A stretch of 22,920 bases of DNA from Flavobacterium sp. (GTDB taxonomy: Bacteria > Bacteroidota > Bacteroidia > Flavobacteriales > Flavobacteriaceae), in assembly GCA_030151255.1 (NCBI GenBank), contig JASLED010000052.1, forward strand, positions 1-22,920. The letters run 5' to 3'. Within the stretch, counting starts at the first letter, position 1; each line of letters begins with the position of its first letter. Positions 14,749 through 21,992 of this stretch are shown here, in pieces. Below the pieces are notes generated by a model that searched no databases, was not told the DNA's origin, and worked only from the letters and a program-made list of their open reading frames with translations. Made by a program: the position numbers and the translations under genes.

Positions 14749-15207
14749 ATGATGAAAAAAATCATAGCAATTTGTGCTTTAGTTGCCTTACCACTTGTTA
14801 TTAGCAACTGTTCTAGTGATGATACTGTAATTAGAGATGAGTCTAGTTATGTAGGTGTTTGGGAAACAGATAGTTTAATTTATTCTTTCGGTCCTAAAAC
14901 ATTTAGACATTTATTTGATCAAATGCCTGCAGTTGATGGACAAAAAGAAGGTGAGCAAATTACAAATGAAATTATGACGCTTACTAAAAAAGATGCATCT
15001 ATTTTAGAAAGATCTAAAAATGGTACTGTACACGAACCTGTTGATGGAGTAATTACAGATGATGTGATTATTTTTAATTCAGGAAACGCAAGATATACAA
15101 ACAGAAAAATACTTAATGCTTCTAAAACAGACTTACGTGTTGAATATGATATAACAATGAGAGGAGCTACTTTACCTGTAACTGTTACTTATAAAAGAAT
15201 AAAATAA
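14749..15207 (+). CDS. Small lipoprotein of unknown function, possibly surface-exposed
   Basis: The 152-residue protein has a lipoprotein signal (lipobox ISNC, Cys21), and the mature protein starts CSSDDTVI. An acidic pair just after the acylated Cys resembles the lipoprotein export signal of flavobacteria, so transport to the outside of the outer membrane is plausible. The rest is predicted beta-rich: GVWETDSLIY near 36-45, then strands ending TLPVTVTYKRIK, similar in style to the lipocalin-like proteins of Bacteroidetes, but I do not recognise a family. Two Met codons stand at the start (MMKK); either may be used. It follows the acid phosphatase gene closely and ends before a bidirectional terminator. 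Confidence 0.75.
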   Translation: MMKKIIAICALVALPLVISNCSSDDTVIRDESSYVGVWETDSLIYSFGPKTFRHLFDQMPAVDGQKEGEQITNEIMTLTKKDASILERSKNGTVHEPVDGVITDDVIIFNSGNARYTNRKILNASKTDLRVEYDITMRGATLPVTVTYKRIK

Positions 15208-15227
15208 TCGATGATTATAATCTAAAT

Positions 15228-15263
15228 AAAAAAATCCAGAAGAATTTTCTTCTGGATTTTTTT
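15228..15263. terminator. Bidirectional terminator between lipoprotein gene and glyA
   Basis: AAAAAAATCCAGAAGAA (15228-15244) is a perfect complement of 15247-15263. A-run and T-run flank the GC-containing core, so it can stop both the lipoprotein (+) and glyA (-) transcripts. Confidence 0.9.
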
Positions 15264-15329
15264 ATCTTAACATTTTTGCTTTCAGCTATTTTATAATCTA
15301 TTTGCTGTTTTTTATATCAGAAATAAATA

Positions 15330-16604
15330 TTACCAAACAAACATTGGTCTTGATTCCATCATTTCATTTACTTCGTCAGCTACTTGTTCAATAACTTCTT
15401 CATTTGTATGGTTTGTTAATACTTTATCAATCAAAGCAACAACTGTTTCCATATCCGCTTCAACCAAACCTCTTGTTGTAATTGCTGGCGTTCCGATACG
15501 GATTCCTGAAGTTACAAATGGAGATTTATCGTCAAATGGCACCATGTTTTTGTTTACTGTAATTTCTGCTTTTACTAACGCTTGTTCTGCTTCTTTTCCA
15601 GAAATTCCTTTATTTCTAAGATCAATCAACATCATATGGTTGTCAGTTCCTCCAGAAATGATATCGTATCCTCTTTTTACAAATGCTTCTGCCATTGCTT
15701 TTGCATTTTTCTGTACTTGTAAAGAATAGCTAAAGAATTCGTCAGATAATGCTTCGCCAAATGCTACTGCTTTTGCAGCAATAATGTGCATTAATGGTCC
15801 TCCTTGGTTTCCTGGGAATACCGCAGAATCCAATAAAGACGACATCATTCTTACTTCTCCTTTTGGAGTTGTTAATCCGAATGGATTAGGAAAATCTGTT
15901 CCCATCATAATCATTCCTCCACGAGGTCCGCGCAATGTTTTATGCGTTGTTGTTGTGATAATATGACAATGAGGCACTGGATCGTTCATTAACCCTTTTG
16001 CAATTAATCCTGCAGGGTGAGAGATATCTGCCATTAAAATAGCGCCAACGCTATCAGCAATTTCTCTAAAACGTTTAAAATCCATATCGCGAGAATAAGC
16101 AGAAGCACCAGCAATAATTAATTTTGGTTGCTCGCGTTTTGCTACTTCTTCAATTTTATCATAGTTTAATAATCCTGTTTCTTTATCTACTCCGTAAAAT
16201 ACAGGATTGTATAATTTTCCTGAAAAGTTTACTGGAGATCCGTGTGTAAGATGTCCGCCGTGCGATAAATCGAAACCTAATATTTTATCTCCTGGTTTTA
16301 GGCATGCAAAGAAAACAGCCGTATTTGCTTGTGACCCAGAATGTGGTTGCACGTTTACATATTCTGCTCCAAATAAAGCTTTTGCACGATCAATAGCAAT
16401 TTGCTCAACAACATCTACTACTTCACATCCTCCGTAGTAACGTTTATTTGGGTAACCTTCAGCGTATTTATTAGTTAAACAAGATCCTGCAGCTTCCATT
16501 GTTTGCTCGCTAACAAAGTTTTCTGAGGCAATAAGTTCTATTCCGTGAACTTGTCTTTCTCCTTCCTCTACGATTAAGTCAAAAATTTCCGAATCTCTTC
16601 TCAT
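15330..16604 (-). CDS. glyA: Serine hydroxymethyltransferase
   Basis: The 424-residue cytoplasmic PLP enzyme interconverts serine and glycine with tetrahydrofolate and is the main source of one-carbon units. Seen are LIASENFVS at 24-32, NKYAEGYPNKRYYGG at 45-59, VQPHSGSQAN at 85-94, ADISHPAGLI at 192-201, and the PLP-lysine motif TTTTHKTLRGPRGG at 217-230 with K222. GIRIGTPAITTRG near the C-terminus binds the substrate carboxylate. Length and motifs are complete. It stands alone on the minus strand, divergent from the fumarylacetoacetase gene. The start at 16604 fits the family and the promoter box at 16634-16641. Confidence 0.97.
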   Translation of the reverse strand: MRRDSEIFDLIVEEGERQVHGIELIASENFVSEQTMEAAGSCLTNKYAEGYPNKRYYGGCEVVDVVEQIAIDRAKALFGAEYVNVQPHSGSQANTAVFFACLKPGDKILGFDLSHGGHLTHGSPVNFSGKLYNPVFYGVDKETGLLNYDKIEEVAKREQPKLIIAGASAYSRDMDFKRFREIADSVGAILMADISHPAGLIAKGLMNDPVPHCHIITTTTHKTLRGPRGGMIMMGTDFPNPFGLTTPKGEVRMMSSLLDSAVFPGNQGGPLMHIIAAKAVAFGEALSDEFFSYSLQVQKNAKAMAEAFVKRGYDIISGGTDNHMMLIDLRNKGISGKEAEQALVKAEITVNKNMVPFDDKSPFVTSGIRIGTPAITTRGLVEADMETVVALIDKVLTNHTNEEVIEQVADEVNEMMESRPMFVW

Positions 16605-16633
16605 TATGGATTAAAATTTCATTAAGTATTTTC

Positions 16634-16641
16634 CAAATGTA
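16634..16641 (-). promoter_or_regulatory. -7 promoter box of glyA
   Basis: CAAATGTA on the + strand reads TACATTTG on the minus strand. The leader would be about 25 nt. The box overlaps the left arm of an 8-bp inverted repeat (16630-16637 with 16651-16658). Confidence 0.55.
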
Positions 16642-16650
16642 CAAAATTGG

Positions 16651-16681
16651 TTTGGAAATCTAAGCTATAATTATATATTTG
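16651..16681 (+). promoter_or_regulatory. Complete promoter of the fumarylacetoacetase gene
   Basis: A -33 box TTTG (16651-16654), a 19-bp spacer and a -7 box TATATTTG (16674-16681) form the best Bacteroidetes-type promoter in the window. Transcription should begin near 16685, so the coding region must start after that point. Confidence 0.75.
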
Positions 16682-16720
16682 ATGTACTATTACTTTTCAA
16701 TTTATAAAACAATAATTATG

Positions 16721-18001
16721 ATGATTACGGCAAATGATCCGAAGAGAGAAGCTTGGTTGACGGTGGGTGAAAACTCAGATTTCCCGATTCAAAATATTCC
16801 TTTTGGGGTTTTTATTACAAAAGACGATATTGTTACAATTGGAACCCGCATTGGTGATTATGCCATTGATTTGAGTGCGCTACAAATGCTGGGCTACTTA
16901 GAAGGAATCGAACTAACTGATGATGTGTTTTTACAAGACACTTTAAACGATTTTATTTCGTCTGGGCAAAAAACTTGGCGATCTGTTAGAAACAGAATTG
17001 CAGAAATATTTGACAAAACAAATACAGCATTACAAAACAACCACAAACACAGAGATGTGGTAATTTTTAATATTGAAGATGTTGAAATGCAATTGCCTGT
17101 TTACATTGGCGATTACACCGATTTTTACTCAAGTAAAGAACATGCTACCAATGTTGGTAAAATGTTTAGAAATCCAGAAAATGCTTTATTGCCCAATTGG
17201 TTACACATTCCTGTTGGTTATCACGGCAGAAGTTCTACTGTAATTCCGTCAGGTATTAATATTAAAAGACCAATGGGACAAACAATGCCTCCTGGGGCTT
17301 CAAGCCCAGTTTTTGGTCCTTCAAAACGAATTGATTTTGAACTAGAAACAGCTTTTATAACCACAGATGCTAATTTTTTAGGAGAAAGCATTTCTGTACA
17401 CGAAGCTGAAGAACATATTTTTGGAATGGTACTTTTAAACGATTGGAGTGCAAGAGATGTACAAAAATGGGAATATGTACCCTTAGGACCATTCTTAGCA
17501 AAAAACTTTGCAACTTCTATATCATCTTGGGTTGTTACATTAGATGCTTTAGAACCATTTAGAACAAAAAGTCCAGAACAATTTCCAGTTCCACTTCCCT
17601 ATTTACAACAAAGTGGAGACAAAACTTTTGACATTAATCTAGAAGTTTATTTACAACCAGAAAATGAACAAGAATACCTAATTTGCAACTCTAATTTCAA
17701 ATATTTATATTGGACAATGAGTCAGCAATTAGCACATCATACAGTAAACGGCTGTCGTGTACATGCCGGCGATTTGATGGGATCTGGTACAATTTCTGGT
17801 CCAACACCTGATAGTTTCGGTTCAATGCTAGAATTGACATGGGGCGGACAAAATCCGTTGCAATTAAACAATACTATTAGCCGTTCATTTATTGAAGATT
17901 ATGATACAGTAATCATGAAGGGATTCTGTAAAAACAATGAAGTAAGGATTGGTTTTGGCGAAGTGAGAAGTATGTTACTTCCTGCAAATTCGAGTTATTA
18001 A
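16721..18001 (+). CDS. fahA: Fumarylacetoacetase
   Basis: This 426-residue enzyme cleaves fumarylacetoacetate to fumarate and acetoacetate, the last step of tyrosine and phenylalanine breakdown. Numbering from ATG 16721, the metal and catalytic residues match the mouse enzyme in spacing: DYTDFY with D134, catalytic H141 in SSKEHATNVG, E207 and E209 in FELETAF, and D241 in LLNDWSARD. GYHGRSS, GPFLAKNF and DLMGSGTISGP are also present. The reading frame is open back to TTG 16679, but that would put the start inside the promoter. ATG at 16718 or 16721 (MITANDP, as in relatives) is the true start. No other tyrosine-catabolism gene is adjacent. A terminator follows 18 bp after the stop. Confidence 0.94.
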   Translation: MITANDPKREAWLTVGENSDFPIQNIPFGVFITKDDIVTIGTRIGDYAIDLSALQMLGYLEGIELTDDVFLQDTLNDFISSGQKTWRSVRNRIAEIFDKTNTALQNNHKHRDVVIFNIEDVEMQLPVYIGDYTDFYSSKEHATNVGKMFRNPENALLPNWLHIPVGYHGRSSTVIPSGINIKRPMGQTMPPGASSPVFGPSKRIDFELETAFITTDANFLGESISVHEAEEHIFGMVLLNDWSARDVQKWEYVPLGPFLAKNFATSISSWVVTLDALEPFRTKSPEQFPVPLPYLQQSGDKTFDINLEVYLQPENEQEYLICNSNFKYLYWTMSQQLAHHTVNGCRVHAGDLMGSGTISGPTPDSFGSMLELTWGGQNPLQLNNTISRSFIEDYDTVIMKGFCKNNEVRIGFGEVRSMLLPANSSY

Positions 18002-18018
18002 ATAGTTTATAACATAAG

Positions 18019-18045
18019 AAACGGACAGCTTGGCTGTCCGTTTTT
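18019..18045 (+). terminator. Intrinsic terminator of the fumarylacetoacetase gene
   Basis: AAACGGACAGC (18019-18029) pairs with GCTGTCCGTTT (18033-18043) around a TTG loop, followed by further T. Confidence 0.92.
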
Positions 18046-18218
18046 GTTTATTAATACAATCAAAAACTCTTTTGTACCTATACACATGCTACTTAATTGA
18101 TGCAAAACAAGCAACTTATTATGTTGTCTGATTGGATTTTATTCTCTCAGAAAATCCTGATAGGTTATTGTAGCCAACTAAAGTCTTTTTTGTATTTTTA
18201 CGGTTTAATTTCAACAGT

Positions 18219-18902
18219 ATGTCAAAAGTAGTTTTATCCTTACAAGATGTAAATATTTATCAAAACAACCACAAAGTGCTTTCTAACGTTAATTTAGAAG
18301 TAAACGATGGTGATTTTTTATATGTGATTGGTAAAACCGGAGAAGGAAAAAGTAGTTTTATGAAAACACTTTATGCTGATTTACCTCTTTTGGAAGGAGA
18401 AGGCAATGTGGCAGGATATGATTTAAAGAAAATAAAAGAAAAAGATATTCCTTATTTGCGTCGTTCTTTGGGAATTATTTTTCAAGACTTTAAATTATTG
18501 CCAGACAGAACAGTGCATGCCAATCTTTTATTTGCTTTACGCGCAACTGGTTGGGCAGAAAAAGAAGCGATTAACAGACGTATTGACGAAGTTTTGGACA
18601 AGGTTGGAATGATAAAACACATTCATAAAATGCCTCATCAACTTTCTGGTGGAGAACAACAAAGAGTTGCTATTGCTAGAGCTTTATTAAACGACCCAGA
18701 TTTAATTTTAGCAGATGAGCCAACAGGTAATTTAGATCCTCAAACAAGTGCCGAAGTAATGGAATTATTGTTGGATATTAATAAAAACGGACGTACTATT
18801 ATTATGGTTACACATGATTATGCTTTATTGCTAAAATATCCTGCAAAAACTTTAAAATGTGATGATGGTTCTATTTTTGAAGTAGTGCATCGCACCGTTT
18901 AA
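18219..18902 (+). CDS. ftsE: Cell-division ATP-binding protein FtsE
   Basis: The 227-residue ABC ATPase has Walker A GKTGEGKS at 38-45, Q-loop IFQD at 87-90, signature LSGGEQQR at 142-149, Walker B LILADEP at 162-168 and the H-loop His199. The segment FQDFKLLPDRTV at 88-99 is characteristic of FtsE, which works with the membrane protein FtsX to control septal peptidoglycan hydrolases. FtsX is not in the window; the two genes are often apart in Bacteroidetes. The next gene, a glycosyltransferase, starts 2 bp after the stop, so the two are co-transcribed. Upstream, TATTTTTA at 18193-18200 is a near match to the -7 box. An unrelated exporter ATPase (LolD-like) is the main alternative. Confidence 0.9.
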   Translation: MSKVVLSLQDVNIYQNNHKVLSNVNLEVNDGDFLYVIGKTGEGKSSFMKTLYADLPLLEGEGNVAGYDLKKIKEKDIPYLRRSLGIIFQDFKLLPDRTVHANLLFALRATGWAEKEAINRRIDEVLDKVGMIKHIHKMPHQLSGGEQQRVAIARALLNDPDLILADEPTGNLDPQTSAEVMELLLDINKNGRTIIMVTHDYALLLKYPAKTLKCDDGSIFEVVHRTV

Positions 18903-18904
18903 GA

Positions 18905-19765
18905 ATGTTATCTATTTTAATTCCCGTTTACAATTTTGATGTTGCTCCATTAGTTATAAAACTTCTGCAACAGGCTTTGTTATTAAATATTCCTTTTGAA
19001 ATTATTGTTTGCAACGATGCTTCGACGCAAACATTTACTACCGAAAAACTCTCTAATATAAAGCAAATACGATATCTAGTAAACGAGAAAAATTTACATA
19101 TTGCAAAAACAAGAAATCGTTTATTGCGAGCAGCTAATTATAAATGGGTTTTATTTATTGATGCAGATGTGATACCTGTTTTTGATAACTTTTTAGCCAT
19201 TTATTGGAACACCAAAAATAAAGGAGTTTTTTTTTCAGGCGGATTTACTTATGATGAAACCAAAGCCAATAACCAATCTCTTCGCTATATTTATGGAACA
19301 AAAATAGAACAGCACAAACATCTGCGTTCTTGTTGTAATATTTTCTTTAACAAAGAAAACGTAAATCTTTTTTTTGATGAAGATATTGTTAATTATGGCT
19401 TTGAAGATACTTTATTTTATCTTGAATTAGATAAAATAGGAATTCCTGTTATCTTTATTAAAAACAATGTATATCACAATTTTACGGATAATAACGTAAC
19501 TTTTTTAATCAAAACCGAATCGGCTTGTAAAACGCTGGTTCAACTTATTACAGATAAAAAAATAACTGTAAACGATACTCAATTAAGTAAAACCTATCAT
19601 TTGTTGACGAAATTTCGTTTATTGTTTATGCTATCTTTAATACAATCTGTTTTTATTACAAAAATTCAAAAAAACTTAGCAGGAAATACTCCAAAACTAT
19701 ATTATTTCAAATGGTTTAAACTTTTGGCTTATCACCGAGCAATGCAACAGTTTTTAAAAAAGTAA
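18905..19765 (+). CDS. Family 2 glycosyltransferase
   Basis: This 286-residue enzyme has the GT-A fold: the start strand LSILIPVYN at 2-10, VCNDAST at 35-41 for nucleotide binding, ARTRN-like AKTRNRLL at 67-74, and the DxD motif FIDADVIP at 84-91 (D86, D88). GFEDTLF at 165-171 gives the likely acid/base ED, and YHNF lies at 190-193. Such enzymes add sugars to envelope polysaccharide or lipid acceptors; donor and acceptor are not predictable. Residues 205-286 are basic and partly hydrophobic, with no clear transmembrane pair. It follows ftsE by 2 bp. Its last 50 bp overlap the 3' end of the glycosyltransferase gene on the other strand. Confidence 0.9.
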   Translation: MLSILIPVYNFDVAPLVIKLLQQALLLNIPFEIIVCNDASTQTFTTEKLSNIKQIRYLVNEKNLHIAKTRNRLLRAANYKWVLFIDADVIPVFDNFLAIYWNTKNKGVFFSGGFTYDETKANNQSLRYIYGTKIEQHKHLRSCCNIFFNKENVNLFFDEDIVNYGFEDTLFYLELDKIGIPVIFIKNNVYHNFTDNNVTFLIKTESACKTLVQLITDKKITVNDTQLSKTYHLLTKFRLLFMLSLIQSVFITKIQKNLAGNTPKLYYFKWFKLLAYHRAMQQFLKK

Positions 19766-20819
19766 GCCATTGTTTTACAACATTTTCTTTTTCATAAATA
19801 GCAATACTTTTATAAGCTTGTTCGCCCATTTGTAAACATTTATCTTTATTTTGAATAAGTTCTACGCATCGATTTTTCATTTGCTCAATAGCACCAAATG
19901 GCACAACAAATCCATTTATTTCATCTAAAATCAAATCTGCTGGACCAAAATCAACATCAAAAGCTAAAACAGGAACTTTTACTGACATTGCTTCCAAAAA
20001 AGCCATTGGCATTCCTTCCATTTTTGAAGTATGAAGCATAAAAGAAGAAGTTGCTAATATATTGGTTAAATCTTCTACTTCGCCTTTCCATAGAACATTT
20101 TTAGGCTGTTTTTTTTGCAATTGTTTTACATATTCAGAATTACCTCCTCCACAAATAACCAATTGCCAATCTGGATATTTATTTAAAATTTGCTTCCAAA
20201 CTTCAAAAAGCATTTCGTAGTTTTTTTCAGGCACTAATCTACCAATTGCAACAATTTGTTGCTGATGTTGTTTTTTATCAATCGCTTTTTGCCATATTTC
20301 TCGTTCAATCCAATTTGGAATAACTTGTATATTTTGATGCTTCCAATCGGTTGACATACTTTGATTCAGTACAATAATTCCGTCAAAATACCGAGTAAGC
20401 CATGCTGTGATATAAGCTATTAATTTTCGTTTCCAAAATGAAGAAACTGGATGTAGCAAAAAATTTCTAGATCCATGTGATTCAAAATAAATCGGTACTT
20501 TTTTATATAAATAACATCCTGCAAAATATCCTTTTATTCCATTATCTATCACAAAAATACAATCGGGCTTCAAAATGCTACATTCTTTTTTAATGTATTT
20601 ATAATATTGATGCAATGCTAAAAACGTTTGCACTTTTTGTGGATAAGAAATAATAGAAACCTTTTCGTTAAACGAATAAAATGGATATTCAGAAATGTCA
20701 TTGGTAGAAATAATAGTTACTTGATGACCAATTGTTATAAATTCATTTGTTTTTTGACTTACAATTCTAGCCACGCCACCACCTCCTTTTATCTGAGTTG
20801 CAAGATAAAGAATATTCAT
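19716..20819 (-). CDS. Family 1/4 glycosyltransferase (GT-B fold)
   Basis: The 367-residue enzyme has an N-terminal Rossmann part with the glycine loop KGGGGVARI at 11-19 and a C-terminal nucleotide-sugar half. The latter shows VAIGRLVPEKNYEML at 190-204, VICGGG at 221-226 and EGMPMAFLEAM at 268-278, the E-x7-E donor-binding motif (E268, E275). These features place it in the GT4 group that makes lipopolysaccharide, capsule or glycan linkages; the specific sugar is unknown. It has no signal peptide. It starts 51 bp downstream of the TIGR02757 gene on the same strand. Its stop lies within the coding sequence of the convergent family 2 glycosyltransferase. Confidence 0.92.
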   Translation of the reverse strand: MNILYLATQIKGGGGVARIVSQKTNEFITIGHQVTIISTNDISEYPFYSFNEKVSIISYPQKVQTFLALHQYYKYIKKECSILKPDCIFVIDNGIKGYFAGCYLYKKVPIYFESHGSRNFLLHPVSSFWKRKLIAYITAWLTRYFDGIIVLNQSMSTDWKHQNIQVIPNWIEREIWQKAIDKKQHQQQIVAIGRLVPEKNYEMLFEVWKQILNKYPDWQLVICGGGNSEYVKQLQKKQPKNVLWKGEVEDLTNILATSSFMLHTSKMEGMPMAFLEAMSVKVPVLAFDVDFGPADLILDEINGFVVPFGAIEQMKNRCVELIQNKDKCLQMGEQAYKSIAIYEKENVVKQWLTFLKTVALLGDKPKV

Positions 20820-20870
20820 TTTTTTCGATTTTACATTTATATAATCAATTACTACATTCTTTTTAACGCT

Positions 20871-21635
20871 TTATTTCACTCCTTCAAAAACACCTAATCC
20901 AAATAAAGCAAAATCGTATTTTACAGGATCAGTCGAATCAAATTTTCTTAAATTTTCATCTAACTCCAATACTGCTTTTTGATCGTTTTGTTTTCTATTT
21001 AAAAGATTGAAATATCTTGCAACATTACCTGAATGAACGTCTAATGGACAAGATAATAAAGCAGGTGAAACAGATTGCCATAAACCAAAATCTACGCCTT
21101 TATTGTCATTTCGTATCATCCATCTCAAAAACATATTAATTCTTTTTGAAGAAGAGCCTTTTGACGGATCTGATATATGCTTTGTTGTTCTGCTTGGATG
21201 ATTAATTTCGAAAAATATTTGCTTTAAATTAGTAATATTTGGCTGTAAAGTTTTGCCGTTATTTTTTGTAAAAATGGGTTCTAAACCGCCATAATTTATA
21301 TAAATATTTCGAAGTGACCGAATAAAAAATCGAAAGTCTTCTGCATTAAATGTTCTATGTACAAAACTTTCAATACTCTCTATTTGATCGTCAGATGCGT
21401 GCATAACAAAATCATAAGGATTATTTCCCATCAACTCCATCATTTTATTACAACTATTTATAATCATTTTTCTGTTTCCCCAAGCAATTGTGGAAACTAA
21501 AAAACTAGATATTTCAATATCTTCTTTAAGGTTATATCTATGAGGTATTTGTATTGGGTCAGGTGTAATAAAACTTGGATTATTGTACTGATCTGCTTTA
21601 AAATCTAAATACTCTTTTAATTCGTCGAAATTCAC
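20871..21635 (-). CDS. TIGR02757/DUF2400 family protein
   Basis: This conserved Bacteroidetes protein of unknown function is 254 residues long from a GTG at 21635, where VNFDELKEYLDFKADQYN begins as in relatives. The frame is open upstream to an ATG at 21746, but those 37 residues (Lys- and Asn-rich) are unlike the family, so I prefer the GTG. Family landmarks include DPIQIPHRY, the AWGNRKMII segment, FVHRTFN, RINMFLRWM, LSCPLDVHSGNVAR and the C-terminal KYDFALFGLGVF. The DVH-GNVAR stretch followed by LFGLG looks like the C-terminal part of helix-hairpin-helix DNA glycosylases (inference). The family 1/4 glycosyltransferase gene lies 51 bp downstream. Confidence 0.85.
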   Translation of the reverse strand: MNFDELKEYLDFKADQYNNPSFITPDPIQIPHRYNLKEDIEISSFLVSTIAWGNRKMIINSCNKMMELMGNNPYDFVMHASDDQIESIESFVHRTFNAEDFRFFIRSLRNIYINYGGLEPIFTKNNGKTLQPNITNLKQIFFEINHPSRTTKHISDPSKGSSSKRINMFLRWMIRNDNKGVDFGLWQSVSPALLSCPLDVHSGNVARYFNLLNRKQNDQKAVLELDENLRKFDSTDPVKYDFALFGLGVFEGVK

Positions 21636-21992
21636 TATTATAATATTTGAAGTGAAGTTAAAGTTATTTGAAGATAAATCAAAGTACATTTTGGTTTGTA
21701 TGTTGGAGTGCCTTTTCATCTGCTTTAATTTTCTTGCATATTTCAATAAAAAAGATCAATTAGAATTTTACCTCTAACTGATCTTTTGTGATTATAAACA
21801 GCTGCTAATATTAAAGTTTCATCTTTTTTCTATATTGTAATGCAAAGCTTACATCTCATTATAACTTATCAAAATGAATTTAAAAAACACAGATTATTAC
21901 TAACCTGAGTTCGATTAATATTTACGTATAAAAAAGGTGAAAATCCATATATTTAAGTATCTGAAATTTAAATATATAAAAGATTTTTACCT
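21636..21992. other. Intergenic region at the edge of mobile-element debris
   Basis: This 357-bp stretch lies between the TIGR02757 gene and the IS982 transposase start. It holds a minus-strand terminator at 21748-21787 that belongs to no intact gene, a short minus-strand open stretch ending at about 21814 (FALQYRKKMKL then TAA), and at about 21903-21919 the sequence ACCTGAGTTCGATTAA, a candidate left terminal repeat of the IS982 element. No complete gene is seen. Confidence 0.5.
21748..21787 (-). terminator. Orphan minus-strand terminator
   Basis: AAAAGATCAATTAG (21750-21763) pairs with 21774-21787 with a single A-C mismatch on the + strand, which becomes a G-U pair on the minus strand. A run of six A at 21748-21753 gives a U-tract for minus-strand RNA. 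No intact minus-strand gene precedes it. Confidence 0.6.

Noticed and set aside
16679..16717. TTG start for fumarylacetoacetase, 14 codons longer
   Set aside because: It lies inside the -7 box and before the predicted transcription start, and the extra residues have no family match.
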